Shown piece after piece: positions 21,230 through 33,918 of a stretch of DNA of 64,000 nucleotides. This DNA is from Cycas panzhihuaensis (Eukaryota; Cycadophyta): the NCBI GenBank assembly GCA_023213395.1, contig CM041465.1, positions 246,953,741 through 247,017,740 of the forward strand, given 5' to 3'. The stretch's first letter is position 1, and each line of letters begins with the position of its first letter. A program made the position numbers and the translations under genes. Under the pieces are notes generated by a model that saw only the letters and a list, made by a program, of their open reading frames with translations, made no database searches and was not told where the DNA came from.

Positions 21230-21700
21230 CCTAGCTTGGTTTTAAGAGAGAAATCACAATGAGACCACTTCTTTCTATGTTGAGATTATGAAGGATGGCA
21301 TCCAAATCAAGAGGTGTATAGTAGATGAAGGCTCTTTTGTTAATGTTATCCCCTTATGCCTCCTAAAAGATTTATAGATTTCAACCTATAAGCTAGTTGA
21401 TTAGGTTTGTTAGGGCTATGATGAGAATCAAAAGATCCCAATTATTTAAGTCACTCTCCCTCTTACCCTAGCAGGTAAGATTATTATGGTTGAAGTTATT
21501 GTCATTGACTTTGATCTTGAGTTCAACATATTATTGAGTTGACTATGGATTAGTTAAATATCAATAATATGCTCCTCATTATTTGGTGAACTTAAGTTTG
21601 TCCATGATGGTAAGTTTAAATTTATTAAGTGTAAGAACAAACCCATTCAAAAGTCTATCCCATTAGTCAAAACCATCTAAGAGGAAGAAAAGTCTTTATC
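21230..21700 (+). pseudogene. T1 aspartic protease remnant
   Basis: The frame reads CIVDEGSFVNVIPLCLLKDL near 21318-21377 with the active-site Asp in VDEGS preserved, then FNILLS near 21521, the second conserved block. The spacing matches T2 protease. The protease would cut the Gag-Pol polyprotein. Broken by stops. Confidence 0.82.
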
Positions 21701-22059
21701 CCCTTTCATCTCTTTAAGGTTTGGTTAATATTTTGACATAGAATATGTGCTCCAACCTAGTCAACATGAAGTGAAATAGATTTATATAATTATCACTACT
21801 TTCATATAGGACAACCCTCTTATTAATCATATTGAAACCTTCACCCTTATTAGATTAATTAGAACTTCATTCTTAATTATCAATTTCCTTAATCATAATA
21901 CACCCCAATCAAGTGTGGAGTCCCAATTCAATTTACTAATATAACTTGGTTAGAGTTTCCCTATTTAAGCAACCCCTTTAAAAGGACACACACCCTTATA
22001 GATATTATCCCTTTTACTCCAGCTTCTTCATCACCAGACTCAACCTCTTTGGGTTGACT

Positions 22060-23290
22060 ACCCGATGCCCCTCCTTGTGATCAGGACTAAGTCTCTAAGA
22101 GCATCCTCCACTTAGATCATTTTGAGAATGATGAGGCTATTCTTAAGCATTTGGCAGGAACCTCCCCTAACCTCTTGCTCAATTATCATAAGCTCAATTT
22201 TGCTAAATGCATCCAACTCAACTCACCTTCCTCAACCCAAGACTATAGCATCACTTTTCTATCTTTACCACTCAACTTGACGCCTCCATGCTTTGAAGAG
22301 GGAAACACCATGCTAGTTGAAAACACCATTGATGTCAAGCTTAGAACTCAAAAGGGGCTTAATATAATCAAATTTGGTGATAATTATTCCCTATTAGATG
22401 TGGAATTTCATTAAACTTTCTTTCATATTTTCATGGGACTATATAGACATGAAAGGCATGTACCTTCATGTTATGGTTCATAACATTACTACTATCCCTG
22501 GGCTAAACCCAAGTATAAAAAATAGAGATATACTTACCACCAACTTCCTATCTCCATCAAACAAGAGGTGGAAAAGTTCCTAAAGGCAAGTTTCATTAAA
22601 TCAATTAGTTACTCCTAGTGGACATCCAACATTGTCCCCATCGCTAAAAAAATACTTCTATATACACTTATATTAATTTTCATGACATAAATGATTCTTA
22701 CCCTAAGGATAACTTTTCTTTTCCCTTCATCAATTAGATTTAGGATTAAATGACTAGATTCAAAGTAATGTCCCTTATGGATGGCTTTCCAAGTTACAAT
22801 TAGATCCTTATTTTTCCCAAGGACTACCATAAGACTACTTTTACCATGCCTTGCAGAACATTTATTTATAAGGTCATGCCATTTGACCTTAAGAATATTG
22901 GGGTAATCTATCAATGAATGATGGTTTTTATTTTCCATGACCTATTAGGAAGCACTATTAGTGGTCTATCTTGATGATATACTAAGTCTATCTCATCATT
23001 GAGAGGGTCATATCCATGATCTTAGAACTATTTCCAAATGATGACAAAAGTATCAATTTTGCTTAATTCCCAACAAATACATCTTCATAGTGACTTCCAA
23101 AAAGATGCTTGGTAATATCATATCAAGAGATGGTATCAAGGTTAATCCTGAAAAAGTCATAGTTATCATTAAAATGCCTTTATCTCATACCTAAAAACAA
23201 GTCAAATCTTTTCTAGGGAGACTCAACTTTTTACCTTAGTTTCTTACTAGCTTTACCCTTAATGTTAAGCCCTTAACCAACCTTTTTAAA
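22060..23290 (+). pseudogene. T1 reverse transcriptase remnant
   Basis: Motifs in order: a LEHLAG-like region before 22150, QEVEKFLKASFIK (about 22562-22600, the K-L-x-x-G-F-I block), PLWMAF near 22768, VVYLDDILSLS at 22960-22992 with an intact Tyr-x-Asp-Asp, PNKYIF near 23068, LGNIISRDGIKVNPEKV near 23108 and FLGRLNFLP near 23210. Several stops and frameshifts. RT would copy the element RNA. The YLDD motif survives although the gene is dead. Confidence 0.86.
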
Positions 23291-23760
23291 AAGGGTGCTT
23301 CTATTGAAAGGACACTAGCTACACAAGAATCTTTTAATAAGCTTAAACAAGATTTTATCTCATCTCCTACACTTGTTTCGCCATGCTTCAACAAACCATT
23401 CATTTTGTACACTTCTTCTATGGAGGAGTCTCTTGGTGTTATGTTGGCCTAAGAAGACAAGTTTGCACAAGAGCGAGTTATTTACTTTCTTAGTTGCATC
23501 TTAGTTATCATAGAGATTAAGTACTCTCCATCTTAAAAAAAGTATTTAGCTTTGGTTTTTTACACCAAAAAGCTACATCACTACCTATTAGGTAATACTA
23601 CCCTTATCATTGCATAATCTAACCTAATCTATCTTCTCCTTACCAAAATTAATCTTATCTGATGAATTGGTAAATGGGCCCTAGTATTAGAAGAGTTTGA
23701 TTTACAAATGGTTAATCACAAGTTAAAGAAGGGAATGGTCATTGTTGAGCAACTTGTTAT
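23290..23760 (+). pseudogene. T1 RNase H (Ty3-type) remnant
   Basis: After the RT connection (FNKLKQDFISSPTLVSP) comes FILYTSSMEESLGVMLA, where the first catalytic Asp would fall at the Thr position of LYTSS, then YSPSxKKYLALVF (Glu block shifted) and HHYLLGNTTLII. Order and spacing match the Ty3 RNase H. At least one catalytic acid is lost. Confidence 0.72.
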
Positions 23761-23829
23761 GGCCCCACTTTCTAACCATGATTCTAATAGTGTTAACAAC
23801 TCACTCTTAGATGAACATATTCTCTAAGT

Positions 23830-25090
23830 TAACAGTGTTTCCGTCGAGTCAAATTGGTATAAAGATATTAGGGCTTATCTCTTAGACCAAACATACCCTC
23901 CTAATGTAGATTCTAAGTAAAGAAGAAGGGTAAGGGTGTATAATCATCAATACCTCCTCATGGATGATGTATTATATAAATGTTCCTTTGGCAAGGTTTA
24001 ATTATGATGCCTTTCAACTATAGAAGCTCAAGTTGCCCTAGTTGGGTGTCATAATGACATTTATAATGGTCACTTCAATAGTTAGTCTACAATACTACGC
24101 ATCCTATAAATGAGATATTACTAACCTACTCTATTTAAAGATGTACATTTATATGTACAAAAATATAAGAAGTTCCAAGTGTACTCTATTTTGATATATC
24201 AACCAACCACCCCACTTAGGTATATCATCACTCCCATGGTCTTTTTCTTAATGGAGTCTTGATCTTATCAGCTAAATTTATCCTCCATCTTCTATGGGCC
24301 ATAATCTCATCTTAATTACTATCAAATATTTCACAAAATAGAGTGAATCTATTCCCTTGACCACCACAACTGAAAAGGTAATTATCACTCTCATCTTCCA
24401 ATATACTATTTATAGATTCAATGTTCTTGATATTATTATTATAGATAATGAGACTCCATTATGTAACTCCCATATGGATGAGATTTGTAACTAGTTTCAT
24501 ATCACATATAAGATATCGTGCCCCTATCACCCATAAGAAAATAGTTAGATTAAAGACTTTAATAAAACCTTGGCAAAGATTTTAGCCAAGATAGTTACTA
24601 ATTCCTAGTAAGATTGGCACATCCAGCTTTTTCCTACTTTATGGGCTTATCGCATATCTATCAGAATTGTAACTGAGATGGCCCTATTTTTCTTAGTCTA
24701 TGGGACTAAGGCCATATTCCCATTAGAAATTACAATCCCCTCACTTAGAGTCTTGCTTAAACATTTCATTAATGAGGTGTAGTTAAGATAGGCAAGATTA
24801 CTAGAACTCAAAAAGATAGATAAGACTTGTCTTAAAGCCCATCAAAAGAACCTAGCCTTAAAAAATCAAGCCTAAGTAGCCCATAATTAATATTTGAGAC
24901 CAAGAAAGTTTTATATGGGGTACAAAGTGTTCAAGTCTGAATATCTATATGAAAAGCCATGAAAATTTGATTCTAAGTGGATACTTGATGATCAAAGCGT
25001 TAGAGAATGGAGCTTGTCGTCTGTTTACTCTTGATGGGCTTGAATTTTAGAAGCTAGTCAACTCTCAATTTTTGAGAAAATATTATATAT
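23830..25090 (+). pseudogene. T1 integrase remnant
   Basis: Zinc-binding region near 24040-24180 (a GCHNDIYNGHF His block, then a degraded Cys block). In the core a PPSSMGHNLILITIKYFTKW stretch (about 24280-24340, composite of two frames) and IDNETPLCN (24446-24473). The C-terminal part reads EITIPSLRVLLKHFINE (about 24726) and ARLLELKKIDKT (about 24792), then KAHQKNLALKNQ, closely matching the T2 integrase tail. Broken by stops; the tail ends near 25090 with ILYIANWGTTP. Confidence 0.82.
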
Positions 25091-26440
25091 AGCCAATTGA
25101 GGTACTACCCCATAATGAACCTAAATTATGGCTTCAAAAATTCACTTATTAAAGAGCCTAAACTATACTAGGTTAAATACTTTCCCCCTGAGACTCTTGT
25201 TTAGGGAGGCATCACTCTAAAATTTAGTATAAACTATATGTATATACATCACTTTCTAAAAATATAAAAAATTTATAAAATCTCAAAACAACAAAAATAT
25301 GTCTATCTCTTACCCCTTTGTTTCTAATCCTATTATCTGTCTTAGGCCTCCCAAGACTCTACCTTTCCCCAAGCTCAACTTAGTATGGTAGTCTTTAGTT
25401 ATAGATCTAAATAGTTGGCTTCTCTCTTTGGTACCACACTCTACTAAAGTAATTTCTTTCACTTCTAAGTGAGTTAGATGCATATATAACATTATAACTT
25501 TATCTTATTCTATTCACATAAATAGTTCCTTCCATATTTTTAACAATCAAAGGATCATTTAGCTTTTAGCCAATTGGTAAGTCAAGCATTTGATAGTCTT
25601 TTCATCCACCCTTAACAACCTATAAGATATCTTCTCATAGATTGAAATTTAGTTGTATGGGTAACTTTAACTTGTCCCTCTTCTTCTTGGTGCACTATAT
25701 ACCCAATGCTAAAGTGAGCTCCATTGGTTGTACTCCTTCCACTCCCTAGTAGTTAGTCATTCAAGGTTTTCCCTTTCACCCTCAAAGATACTCTGATCAA
25801 ACATCCTATAAATACTTGCAGTTCATCTCTTAAGGGTATAACCTTAGTTTATTTATTACCCATACTTCTTTAGATCCTAATACCTTATGATTTTCTTAAT
25901 TATAATTATACTCTCCAAATTTATTATTCATCCATATCCACTATACCTCAATGAAGATTACATGATGATCATAATCAACCTATCCCTTATTAGGCATGAG
26001 GGTAGATAAAATATGCTATCAAAAAACTAGGTTCAATGATGTGAGGTTTACCACAACCCTTATTTGAATCATCATATGGAGTAATATGCTTCTCTCAAAA
26101 AAAAGGGATTTTTATACATTAATATATGTACCCTCTTGGCATCAAGGGTAAGTTATGTGTTGACTTCATCCTCGCATACAACTTATAATTCAAATCTAAT
26201 TATATGCATCATTCAAGAGCTTCTAATCTAGTTGCTTGGGCCTATCATGATCTTAATTATAATCAAAACTTATTTAACACTCGAGAGGTTATATGTTAAT
26301 TTTGGAAAAGGCAGTTCTAGTAATGAAACCAAACCATAAGGGCTATTTCTCTCATAATTATTCAATTGAAGTTAAGCCATCTAAGTTAGGTCATAACCTT
26401 GATAGTTGGTTGCCACATCTTACCCTTATTCATTAGCCTA
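25091..26440 (+). other. T1 spacer between integrase and second RNase H
   Basis: About 1.3 kb without a firmly recognisable domain. The stretch 25198-25245 (TTAGGGAGGCATCACTCTAA) closely resembles 26945-26985, after the second RNase H, and 50490-50560 before the right LTR, so a motif following each coding block is repeated in T1. Possible protein-like pieces near 26155-26400 could belong to the N-terminal side of the RNase H frame, but I cannot name them. Confidence 0.55.
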
Positions 26441-26477
26441 TCTTTGAGTTTTTGTCTTTTTCCCATGTGATTTTGAG

Positions 26478-26935
26478 CATTTATACTAATAGTGGGAGCT
26501 AAGGGAATTTGGAGACATCTACTATAATATGGGTCATACATGACCATAGGGGGACTATCCTCACTAATGTTGAATTCTTTATACTGCAATTAACTAATAA
26601 CATAACAGAATATTTGGTTGTCATTGGAGCCCTTACTGATGTTTTTCACTTTTGTTATGGGTTGATTAACCTTTTTACAAATTCTCAAATCATAGTGTAC
26701 TAACTCACTCATGTCTACCAAACTTGCTCAAGTCACTTGTGTTACTTGCTCAATATTATCACCTCTCTAATAATACACTTTACATCTATGATTATCTAAC
26801 ATATCTTGTGAATCTAAAATGTTGAAGCTAACCCACTCATCTCCCATATACTTGATCACCATCATTAGTAGCTTTATCATGATAAGTTGGTGGCATCTAT
26901 TACTTTAAATATAATTTAAGCCTACCTACCCTTCC
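26478..26935 (+). pseudogene. T1 second RNase H (archaeal-type), downstream of integrase
   Basis: The frame reads IYTNSGS (26480-26500; family D-G-A/S), then VIHDHRGTIL, NNITEYLVVIGALTD (26599; Glu block N-N-x-x-E-Y), LFTNSQIIVYQLTHVYQ (26675; family T-D-S-Q) and ENVEANPLISH (about 26813; family N-x-x-A-D-x-L-A). Three of the four catalytic Asp are Asn, each a single G-to-A change; the Glu remains. This is the second RNase H of the type known in Tat-lineage Ty3 elements, but here it lies beyond integrase. T2 has the same domain at 39100-39565. Confidence 0.8.
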
Positions 26936-27224
26936 TCTAGGACCTATACTTAGGGGCATAATCACTCTATAATTAGTATAAACCATGACTCTAAAAATCC
27001 ACCTACTAAAGAGTCTAAACTATGGTAATTATATCTATCCTCATAAATGGATTCTTCACTCTGTAATGAATTTAAAATAATACAAATGCTTTAACTTTGA
27101 AGGCCCATAAAAGGAAAAATCCAAAAACGTTTAAATATTACCAAAATCCAAAAAAAATATTATGACTATAAATACTCATAAGATGTAGCTATGATAAAAG
27201 AAAATATCCATTTATACATCACTA

Positions 27225-28080
27225 ATGACATTGATTATGTTGGGGGGGGGTGGTGTTGGCGGTGAAGATAGGGAGAAACCAAGGTCAGAGTCAATAAATA
27301 TGGTTCTAATTTGATACAAAATATATGTATCATAATGGTACAAAACATATGATACAAGGTGCACTATATAGTAATATAAAGTATAATGTAGCCATATCAC
27401 TTCCATGGGCATTAAACATCAAGCTCATCATCAAGCCATACATCGTCCCTTCCCTCTAACCATAGAGTATATTCATGTCCCTACCCTAAAACACTCATGT
27501 CCCACTTATAGTAGCTAGTTTCATGCATTTTAGGGCCATTATGAGCTACCTTGACTGCCCTATATCTAATGTGTATAGGTAAGAGACCCTTCTCCCTTAT
27601 GAGTGCTAACCTGTATTTGGTGAATGCTCTGGCTAGTTAAAGGGGTAGTATGTCCACCTACCTAAAGAATTGTCATCTATTAGAGATATCATCTATCCTC
27701 CTCTATAGCCTTCAATTACACCTCTAACCTCCTTAACTCTATATCCTAAGTATAGTCTTAAGTATCCAACTGCCCGTGAACCTCTATCTCTCACACCACT
27801 ATCCATACTTTTAGCTCTTTATACATATCTCATGCTCTAATAATAGGTGTAAAGTATTGGGTATGAGGGCTTAGGAACTTAAGATCCTTATCCTGCCAAA
27901 TTGGTAGCTCACTTAGCCCATAAACATAAGAAAGGAGACTATCTAGGGTGCACCTCATAAAAGTCATGTCTAACCTATTTCCAACTGCACATACCTATCA
28001 TAAAGAAATTAGTCATCTCTCCACCAAAAAGCCAATAAAAAGAAATTTTAACAAACATAAATTAAGTAAATAAAAATAGC
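27225..28080 (-). pseudogene. T1 antisense frame, C-terminal part (helical region)
   Basis: On the minus strand 27990-27660 reads NRLDMTFMRCTLDSLLSYVY, LSELPIWQDKDLKFLSPHTQ and then a charged, probably helical stretch (KELKVWIVV, EIEVHGQLDT, DIELRRLEV, LKAIEEDR) with stops at Gln/Trp positions. T2 has an equivalent charged region (42200-42640) after its PMD domain, also antisense to its pol. I infer that this is the tail of the same antisense gene. It is separated from its PMD part by the copia insertion. A poly(G) run at 27242-27250 lies downstream. Confidence 0.5.
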
Positions 28081-28096
28081 TTAATAAATAATGGTA

Positions 28097-28394
28097 TGAA
28101 AAGAGTGGATCTATCATTCATCTCCATGCACTAAACATAAAGGCAAACATGGGAACAAGAGAGACTTGAGAGAAAGAGATAAGTTCTTACAAAATGGGGA
28201 GGTAAGAATGAGCCTCCTCCATTGAGCTTTTACTTTTACATTGAGAAAGGAAGCATTAGAGTTAGGTGAAATGAAATTACACATAATACACATGAAAGTG
28301 TATTTCACTTAAGTAATCTAATTTAAAGTTCACTTAAGACCCTTTTTAGAAATAATCAACTAATATAATGACCTTATGACATTAACCCATTTCA
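28097..28394 (-). repeat. Copia element 3' LTR
   Basis: 298 bp, plus-strand start TGAAAAGAGTGGATCTATC, end ACCCATTTCA; ungapped partner of 34304-34601. Confidence 0.95.
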
Positions 28395-28861
28395 ATCTCC
28401 CCCTTAATGGTAGGTGGTCATTTCATCCTATTTTATTCTATCTTATGAGGTCTTTATTTGAGCCTCTTACAAAGCAAACTACTATGACACTTTTGTGGGA
28501 AACTCTCATGGAGAAGAAAACCCATAGATTTTCTAATCTACTAACCTGGCTCAGGTGGCTCTTTAAATGAAGCCAGATAACCAATTAGTACAATGAATTT
28601 TGTAGCTAAAATCTACTGAGTTTCCATATACAGTGTGGTCATTCCCCATGCCCTTTTGGGTTTTCACATGTTCTAATTTTTTAAAATGATACAACCCTCA
28701 TCCTTTCGTGTCCATAAAGGGGTTTTCACGAATGGGATAGAGCAGAGACTTACTTTTATCCTTTCATGCCCATAAGGAGTTTTCATGAATGAGGTAGATT
28801 ATGATGGTCACATTGTCATCTCCTTTAATCAGTCAAAGATGGAGGCCCTAAGGCTGAGTTT

Positions 28862-29135
28862 CCTTCAAAATTATTCAAACTCCACCCTCTTCAATAATTT
28901 GGTGAAGATATCAACCACTTGATCTATTGTGGGGTAGTACTTAAGTTGAATTATGCCATCATGAACTAATTCTTTAATCTTATGGACTTTTGTATATATA
29001 TGTTTGGTATGATCATGAAATATAAGATTTTTAGCTATTTGGATTGTAGATCGATTATCTACATATAAGCTAGTAGAACTTGTTCGGGTGGCATTTAATG
29101 TATTCAACAATTTTCTAAGCCATATCACCTCCTTG
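28862..29135 (-). pseudogene. Copia RNase H C-terminal part
   Basis: The 85-codon open frame reads LYVDNRSTIQIAKNLIFHDH, TKHIYTKVHKIKELVHDGII and VVDIFTKLL. These are the conserved C-D-N-x-S-A-I, H-x-R-T-K-H-I and D-x-x-T-K-x-L blocks of copia RNase H, with the catalytic Asp of VDN preserved and the usual preceding Cys replaced by Val. It continues from the RT frame on the same strand. Confidence 0.92.
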
Positions 29136-29379
29136 ATTGTCTTAGAAGTAGCAATATATTCAACTTTGACAGTTGAGTCTGTAACTATCTTCTTCCATCT
29201 AGATCTCCATGATATTGGTATTGTTCCAAGAAATGTTGTGTACCTAGATGTAGATCTTTATGTGTCTTTATCTATGGCAAAGTTTGAGTCTTTGTATACA
29301 TAAAGTTTAAATTTTGCATTAGGTTCATACAACAGACCATATTTGCTAGTCATCTTTAGGTACCTTAACACTTGTATTA

Positions 29380-30520
29380 TAGCTTGTTAGTGATTCTGCT
29401 TAGGATTTGTCATGAATCTTATAAGAATACTAATAGAGTGTGTAATATCTAGCCTTATGTTAGTAGTATAGATGAGATTACCTATAAGTTGCCTATAGAG
29501 TGTTACATCTACCTCCCTAGTGTCACCATTAACTGAGAGTTTAACATTAGGTTCCATAGGTATATCCATTGGTCGAGTACCTTCCAACTGAAACTTTGTT
29601 AGAAGATCATTGATATATTTTTCTTGGGAGAGAAATATTTTGTCATTCTTTTGCATTACTTCAATTCTTAAGTAATATTTCATCAACCCGAAGTCAAACA
29701 ATTCAAAAGTTTTAGTAAGGTCTTTCTTTAATTGGTTGATTACTTGTTCACTATTCCTTGTTATTAGTATATCATCCATAAAGATTAAGAGGTAAGTGAT
29801 TTTATCATTTTGGTGCTTGATGAATAGTGCTACATCAATGTCTTGATAGTCACAAACCTCATATCCATTTTGTCTCATTCTTTTAGACAACTTGGTAAAC
29901 TAAGCATGAGGGGCTTATTTTATGCCATATAAGGACTTTCTGAGCCTGCAAACCTTATGCTTCTAACCGATAATCTTGTATCCTTTTAGCTAAGCCATGT
30001 AAATTTCTTCTTTAAGATCCCCATTAAGAAATATAGTCTTAACATCGACTTGGTGGATTTTCTAACCTTATTGAGCAGCCAAGGCTATAAGAGTTTTGAT
30101 TGTAGGACACTTGGTTATAGGAGCAAAGATTTTTGTGTAGTTGATGCCTTCCCTTTGTGCGAATCCTTTTGCTACTAGCCTTACCCTGTGTTATTCTAGG
30201 GTGACATATGATCTATACTTATTTTTGAAAACCTATTTATTTTAAACTACCTTTCTTCTAAGTGGTAGATTAATAAGCTCCCATGTATCATTCTTGATAA
30301 GAGATTAGTACTCTTCGTTCATGGCATTTCTCCAAGTTGCATGCTTTATAGCTTCTTAGTATGTTAGGGGCTCTTTATTAAGAGTAAGGTGCAGTTCTAT
30401 TAGTTTAACCTCAATGAAAAGTGATTCATGCATCCTTGCTCTATGGGCACTTCTAGTGCTAGTTTTGCATATCTCATATGATCGTATGTCCTTATGTAGC
30501 TGGTAGGCTTTACAAAAACC
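29380..30520 (-). pseudogene. Copia reverse transcriptase remnant
   Basis: The open stretch 29890-29387 (167 codons) contains YLLIFMDDILITRN (family Y-V-D-D-I-I-I-T, so Tyr-Val became Phe-Met and both Asp remain), FELFDFGLMKYYLRIEV (family D-L-G-x-L-x-Y-F-L-G-I-E) and IFLSQEKYINDLL, LYRQLIGNLIYTTNIRLDI. Upstream, in other frames, a W-x-x-A-M-N-E-E-Y region and the Q-P-P/VDVKTAFLNG-type block can be traced to about 30300 with stops. The longest continuous coding stretch in the window, but without its own start or ends. Confidence 0.92.
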
Positions 30521-30829
30521 TCAAGTTGGAAATGAGGTTTTCATTTCCATAGCCTCTTGGTCTTTATTTTGATCCTGGAAAGGATCATGTGAAATGTTTG
30601 GCATGGAGAAAGTTAACGATGCTAGAGAAGATGGCCCTTCTACTATGGATTTACCTTTGTGAACTTGGCTATTCATAAATGATAGTGTTGGATGTGTACA
30701 CATTGGCTGGGAGTCACAACTTATATCCTCTGGGGCTCTATTATCATATTCTAATATTTTGAGCAACTGTTAAGCATCTCCCCCCTTAAATTTTAGAATT
30801 TAGACATCAAATTTAGTAGCATCATTAAA

Positions 30830-31460
30830 TCAATATAAAGGTATCTTAAAGTCAAGTCTGAATAATTGATCTTCAGTCTCTGCAAAGCTAACATCTCTAG
30901 TGATGATAATTTTACGTTGTGAAGGTATAAAAACTTTGTACCTCTTTTTGTCCATAGGGTATCTGACAAAGATACCTTTAAGGGCTCTATCTTAGAGCTT
31001 ATTTATGTGTTCCTCCAGAATGTGAGCATAATAAGTAGAGACAAAAATTCTGAAGTGGGAGATAGAGGGGGTTTCTCCATACCACATTTCATGTGAAGAG
31101 GGGCCAAGATTGGAGGGACTAATAGTGTTGATATAATACATAATAGTCTAGATAGCCTCAGCCCAAAGATAGATAAGGACATCCTTATATACCAACATAG
31201 CATGAGCCATGTTCATGATAGTCCTACTCATGCGCTCGGCAACTCCATTTTGCTGAGGTGTACCTACAATAGTGGTTTGATGCTTGATTCCATGTTGACG
31301 TAGATATAATTAAAACTCATTGGACATGTACTCACAATTATTGTTAGTCCTGAGTATTTTAATCTTGAATCCATATTTATTTTCCACACAGGGCTTGAAA
31401 GCTTAAAACATAGAAAAAGCTTTATCTTTCTTTGCAAGAAAAGCAACCCATTCTTTCTTG
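30830..31460 (-). pseudogene. Copia integrase core remnant
   Basis: Minus-strand frame: KILRTNNNCEYMSNEF (family T-D-N-G-G-E-Y, the catalytic Asp now Asn), GIKHQTTIVGTPQQNGVAER (catalytic Glu in GVAER present) and TIMNMAHAMLVYKDV, then a GYSxxxKxYRVF-like block (VRYPMDKKRYKVFIPSQRKI) near 30950-30900. Highly typical copia integrase. Stops at Gln positions. Confidence 0.92.
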
Positions 31461-32336
31461 GTTAGATTATCTCTAATTACTGGATTTGGGTCCAAGTTGA
31501 TTATTGTGGCCTTGGCCTTGAGACTATTTTTGTTAGAGTTAAGGAGCTTGTTGACCAAGAAGATGTTATCCTTATTGTCTACCTTTACCTCTTCCACAAG
31601 GATTACTACCTCTGCGAGAGTATTGGCCTTGATTTTTAGTATAAAAAATATCTTCTTCCACTTCAAAAATAGCATCAATAGGATCAGATGTAGTGGCAAA
31701 GTTGGTATCAAAGGTCTTATCAAATTCAATGAATTTATCAGTAAGAGCCTTAAAATTTAGGGTCTTCAAAGTGCCACTAAATTAAAGATTTTCTAGTAGA
31801 TTTTTGTAATCTAGAATATGGAGACATGCCTAATTTAAGAAAGCCCATGTAATACATTAAGTTTTAAAATCTTTATTAATGGCTTACTTGATTGGATGAA
31901 GTAGATTGATTGTCTCACTTGCATATCCTTTTTATATTTTTAATTTGTTCATCTTCAGCACTAAGTGAACAAATTCTAAGTATGATTTAATGTCAAAATT
32001 CTTCTTAAAAACTTCAAGAACTTTCTATGATGTATCATGTATAGCTTCATTAATAAGATTATACAAGGAATAATCAGTGACAAGAAGTATCCCTGCATGA
32101 ATTTTATCATAATCAAGTTCCTATTAGCGTTTAGTTGTAGCTTCAGTGAGAGTAGTTATCACACCTCCAGAAGCAGTTGAGGTAGTTGTAACTGCAATAA
32201 ATAGTGTAAGTTATAAGTGATCTCTCTAAAGACCTTCATACTTTACAATATTTCTAATACCAATGAATCATATGTCCCAATTTTCTTTCCCTTTAAGAAT
32301 GTAGTTTGCATTTTGCTTGAACTATGAAGACATGGT
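31461..32336 (-). pseudogene. Copia gag remnant
   Basis: Begins with an ATG (minus, near 32334) giving MSS, a stop, FKQNAN, then GKENWDI, a frame with TTKRxxELDYDKIHAGILLV, NLINEAIHDTS and KVLEVFKKNFD, typical of the copia gag (UBN2-like) family. It ends in KTLNFKALTDKFIEFDKTFD and a short Arg/Gly-rich tail (31769-31575). No intact zinc knuckle visible. Confidence 0.75.
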
Positions 32337-32480
32337 GTCTTTTGATAAGGGAAGAAATAAATAAGGGACTATAAAAGTGATGGCAATAAATGACCAATAA
32401 TTATTTATAAGTAGTGTAGAAAAAGGAAGGAGAAGTGAGAATGGTTGCTCAAAGATTAAAAGAGCAACTTAGAGAAAAGT

Positions 32481-32687
32481 CACTAACACTTGTGACAAAT
32501 ATTAACCTAATACAACAAGAATATAAGAAGCACTATAATGAAAATTGGCCACTAACACTTATGGCAAATATTAAACTGATGCAGTAGGAATATAAGAAAT
32601 ACTATGATGAAAATTAGCCACTAACACTTGTGGAAAATATTAACCTAATGCAGCAGGAATATGATAAGCATTATGATTATAATTACA
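32481..32687. repeat. 69-bp tandem repeat, three copies
   Basis: Units start at 32481, 32550 and 32619, each beginning CACTAACACTTRTGG or CACTAACACTTGTGA and containing AATATAAGAARYACTAT. The spacing is exactly 69 bp twice. The copies differ at several positions. Confidence 0.93.
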
Positions 32688-33582
32688 CTATGGATCACAT
32701 TTTACAAATAAGTAAGTGATTAATATACAAGATTATAGGCCAATGTAGAAGCTAACATCATTGGATGTACACAGCTTGAAACACAAATGTAGGATGTCTA
32801 CTCATCCCAATAACCTCTAACTTGTGTTTAACATATAGTTGAGGTTGTTAAAGGGATGCCTAGGCTTATAGTAGAATTAAGTTGGCATTCACCCATGATA
32901 CTTGCAATTGTTCTTGGTGATGAAATCAAAGTCACAACAAAGCCCAGGTACTCCCAATCCTCACCAAGTTCACTAATGAGCAACCATATACCTCCTTTAA
33001 AGAGTGGTACATGTATTACCATGGCTATAATAGATATTAGATTAGGTATATTTTAATCTTATTTTTAAAGTTTCAGTTTTCTTGGTTGGTTATCAAGATG
33101 ATCCCTAATTAAGGCATAATGGTATGACTAACCAAACCTTACCAATATTCTAGTTTAGTCCAGTCCCAACTTAAAACCCATACCTCCTTTATGGAATGAT
33201 ATTCTACCAACTAAGGTATCTCAACCTTGGCAAGTATGTGAACAAGTATAAGATGGAAGAAAATAATGTATGTAATATGTTCCTTTTAGGGAGAGTGAAA
33301 AGATTATCGAATTTACATCAAATGTGCATATAACTAAAGAATATAATGCTTACTTGGAGTGCTTTGGAGTGTTTGCTTGGAGTGTCTTTAAAGTGCTTAC
33401 TTGAAGTGATTTTGGAATTTTGAAATGTAATGTTAACAACTGAGTGAGGACATCAGATATTGCTCTGATCTAAGTGTTTTTTTACTTGCTTTTACAATGG
33501 GATTTTAAGCCTTATAAAAAGAAGGAAGAAAATTTCTTCACTTTTCTTTTTTTAATACAAAAAAGGTAGTCTTTACTAAATT

Positions 33583-33918
33583 AGTAATAACTTTCTCCCA
33601 CAATAACAAAATTGAGTGCCAATTTTTATGCTACAAACTAGACTTAGAGCTTCATCTTTAGGAAGTAGAATTAGGTCCAAATGAGTTCTAGAAAATTTTT
33701 TGTAGTCCTACAAAGTTAGAAGACTAAAAATAATTGTTGTTCACCAAAATAATAATAACTTTCTCATACAACAATGAAATTGAGTGCCAATTTTTGTACT
33801 ATAAAGTAGACTTAGAACCTCATCTTTAGTAATTAGAATTAGTTCAATTGGAGCTCTGTAGAAGATTTTATAGACCTATGAAGTTTAGCAAGTAAATTTT
33901 ATTTTTACAGAAATTTTA
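33583..33918. repeat. 168-bp tandem duplication
   Basis: Two units, the second starting near 33751, share AATAACTTTCTC, TTGAGTGCCAATTTTT, TAGACTTAGARCYTCATC and further blocks at a constant offset of 168 bp. Confidence 0.9.

Noticed and set aside
22615-22938. 107-codon minus-strand open frame
   Set aside because: Lies antisense to the T1 reverse transcriptase, whose motifs are on the plus strand.
32481-32687. CRISPR-like array
   Set aside because: The 69-bp units are contiguous without unique spacers, in a plant retroelement leader.
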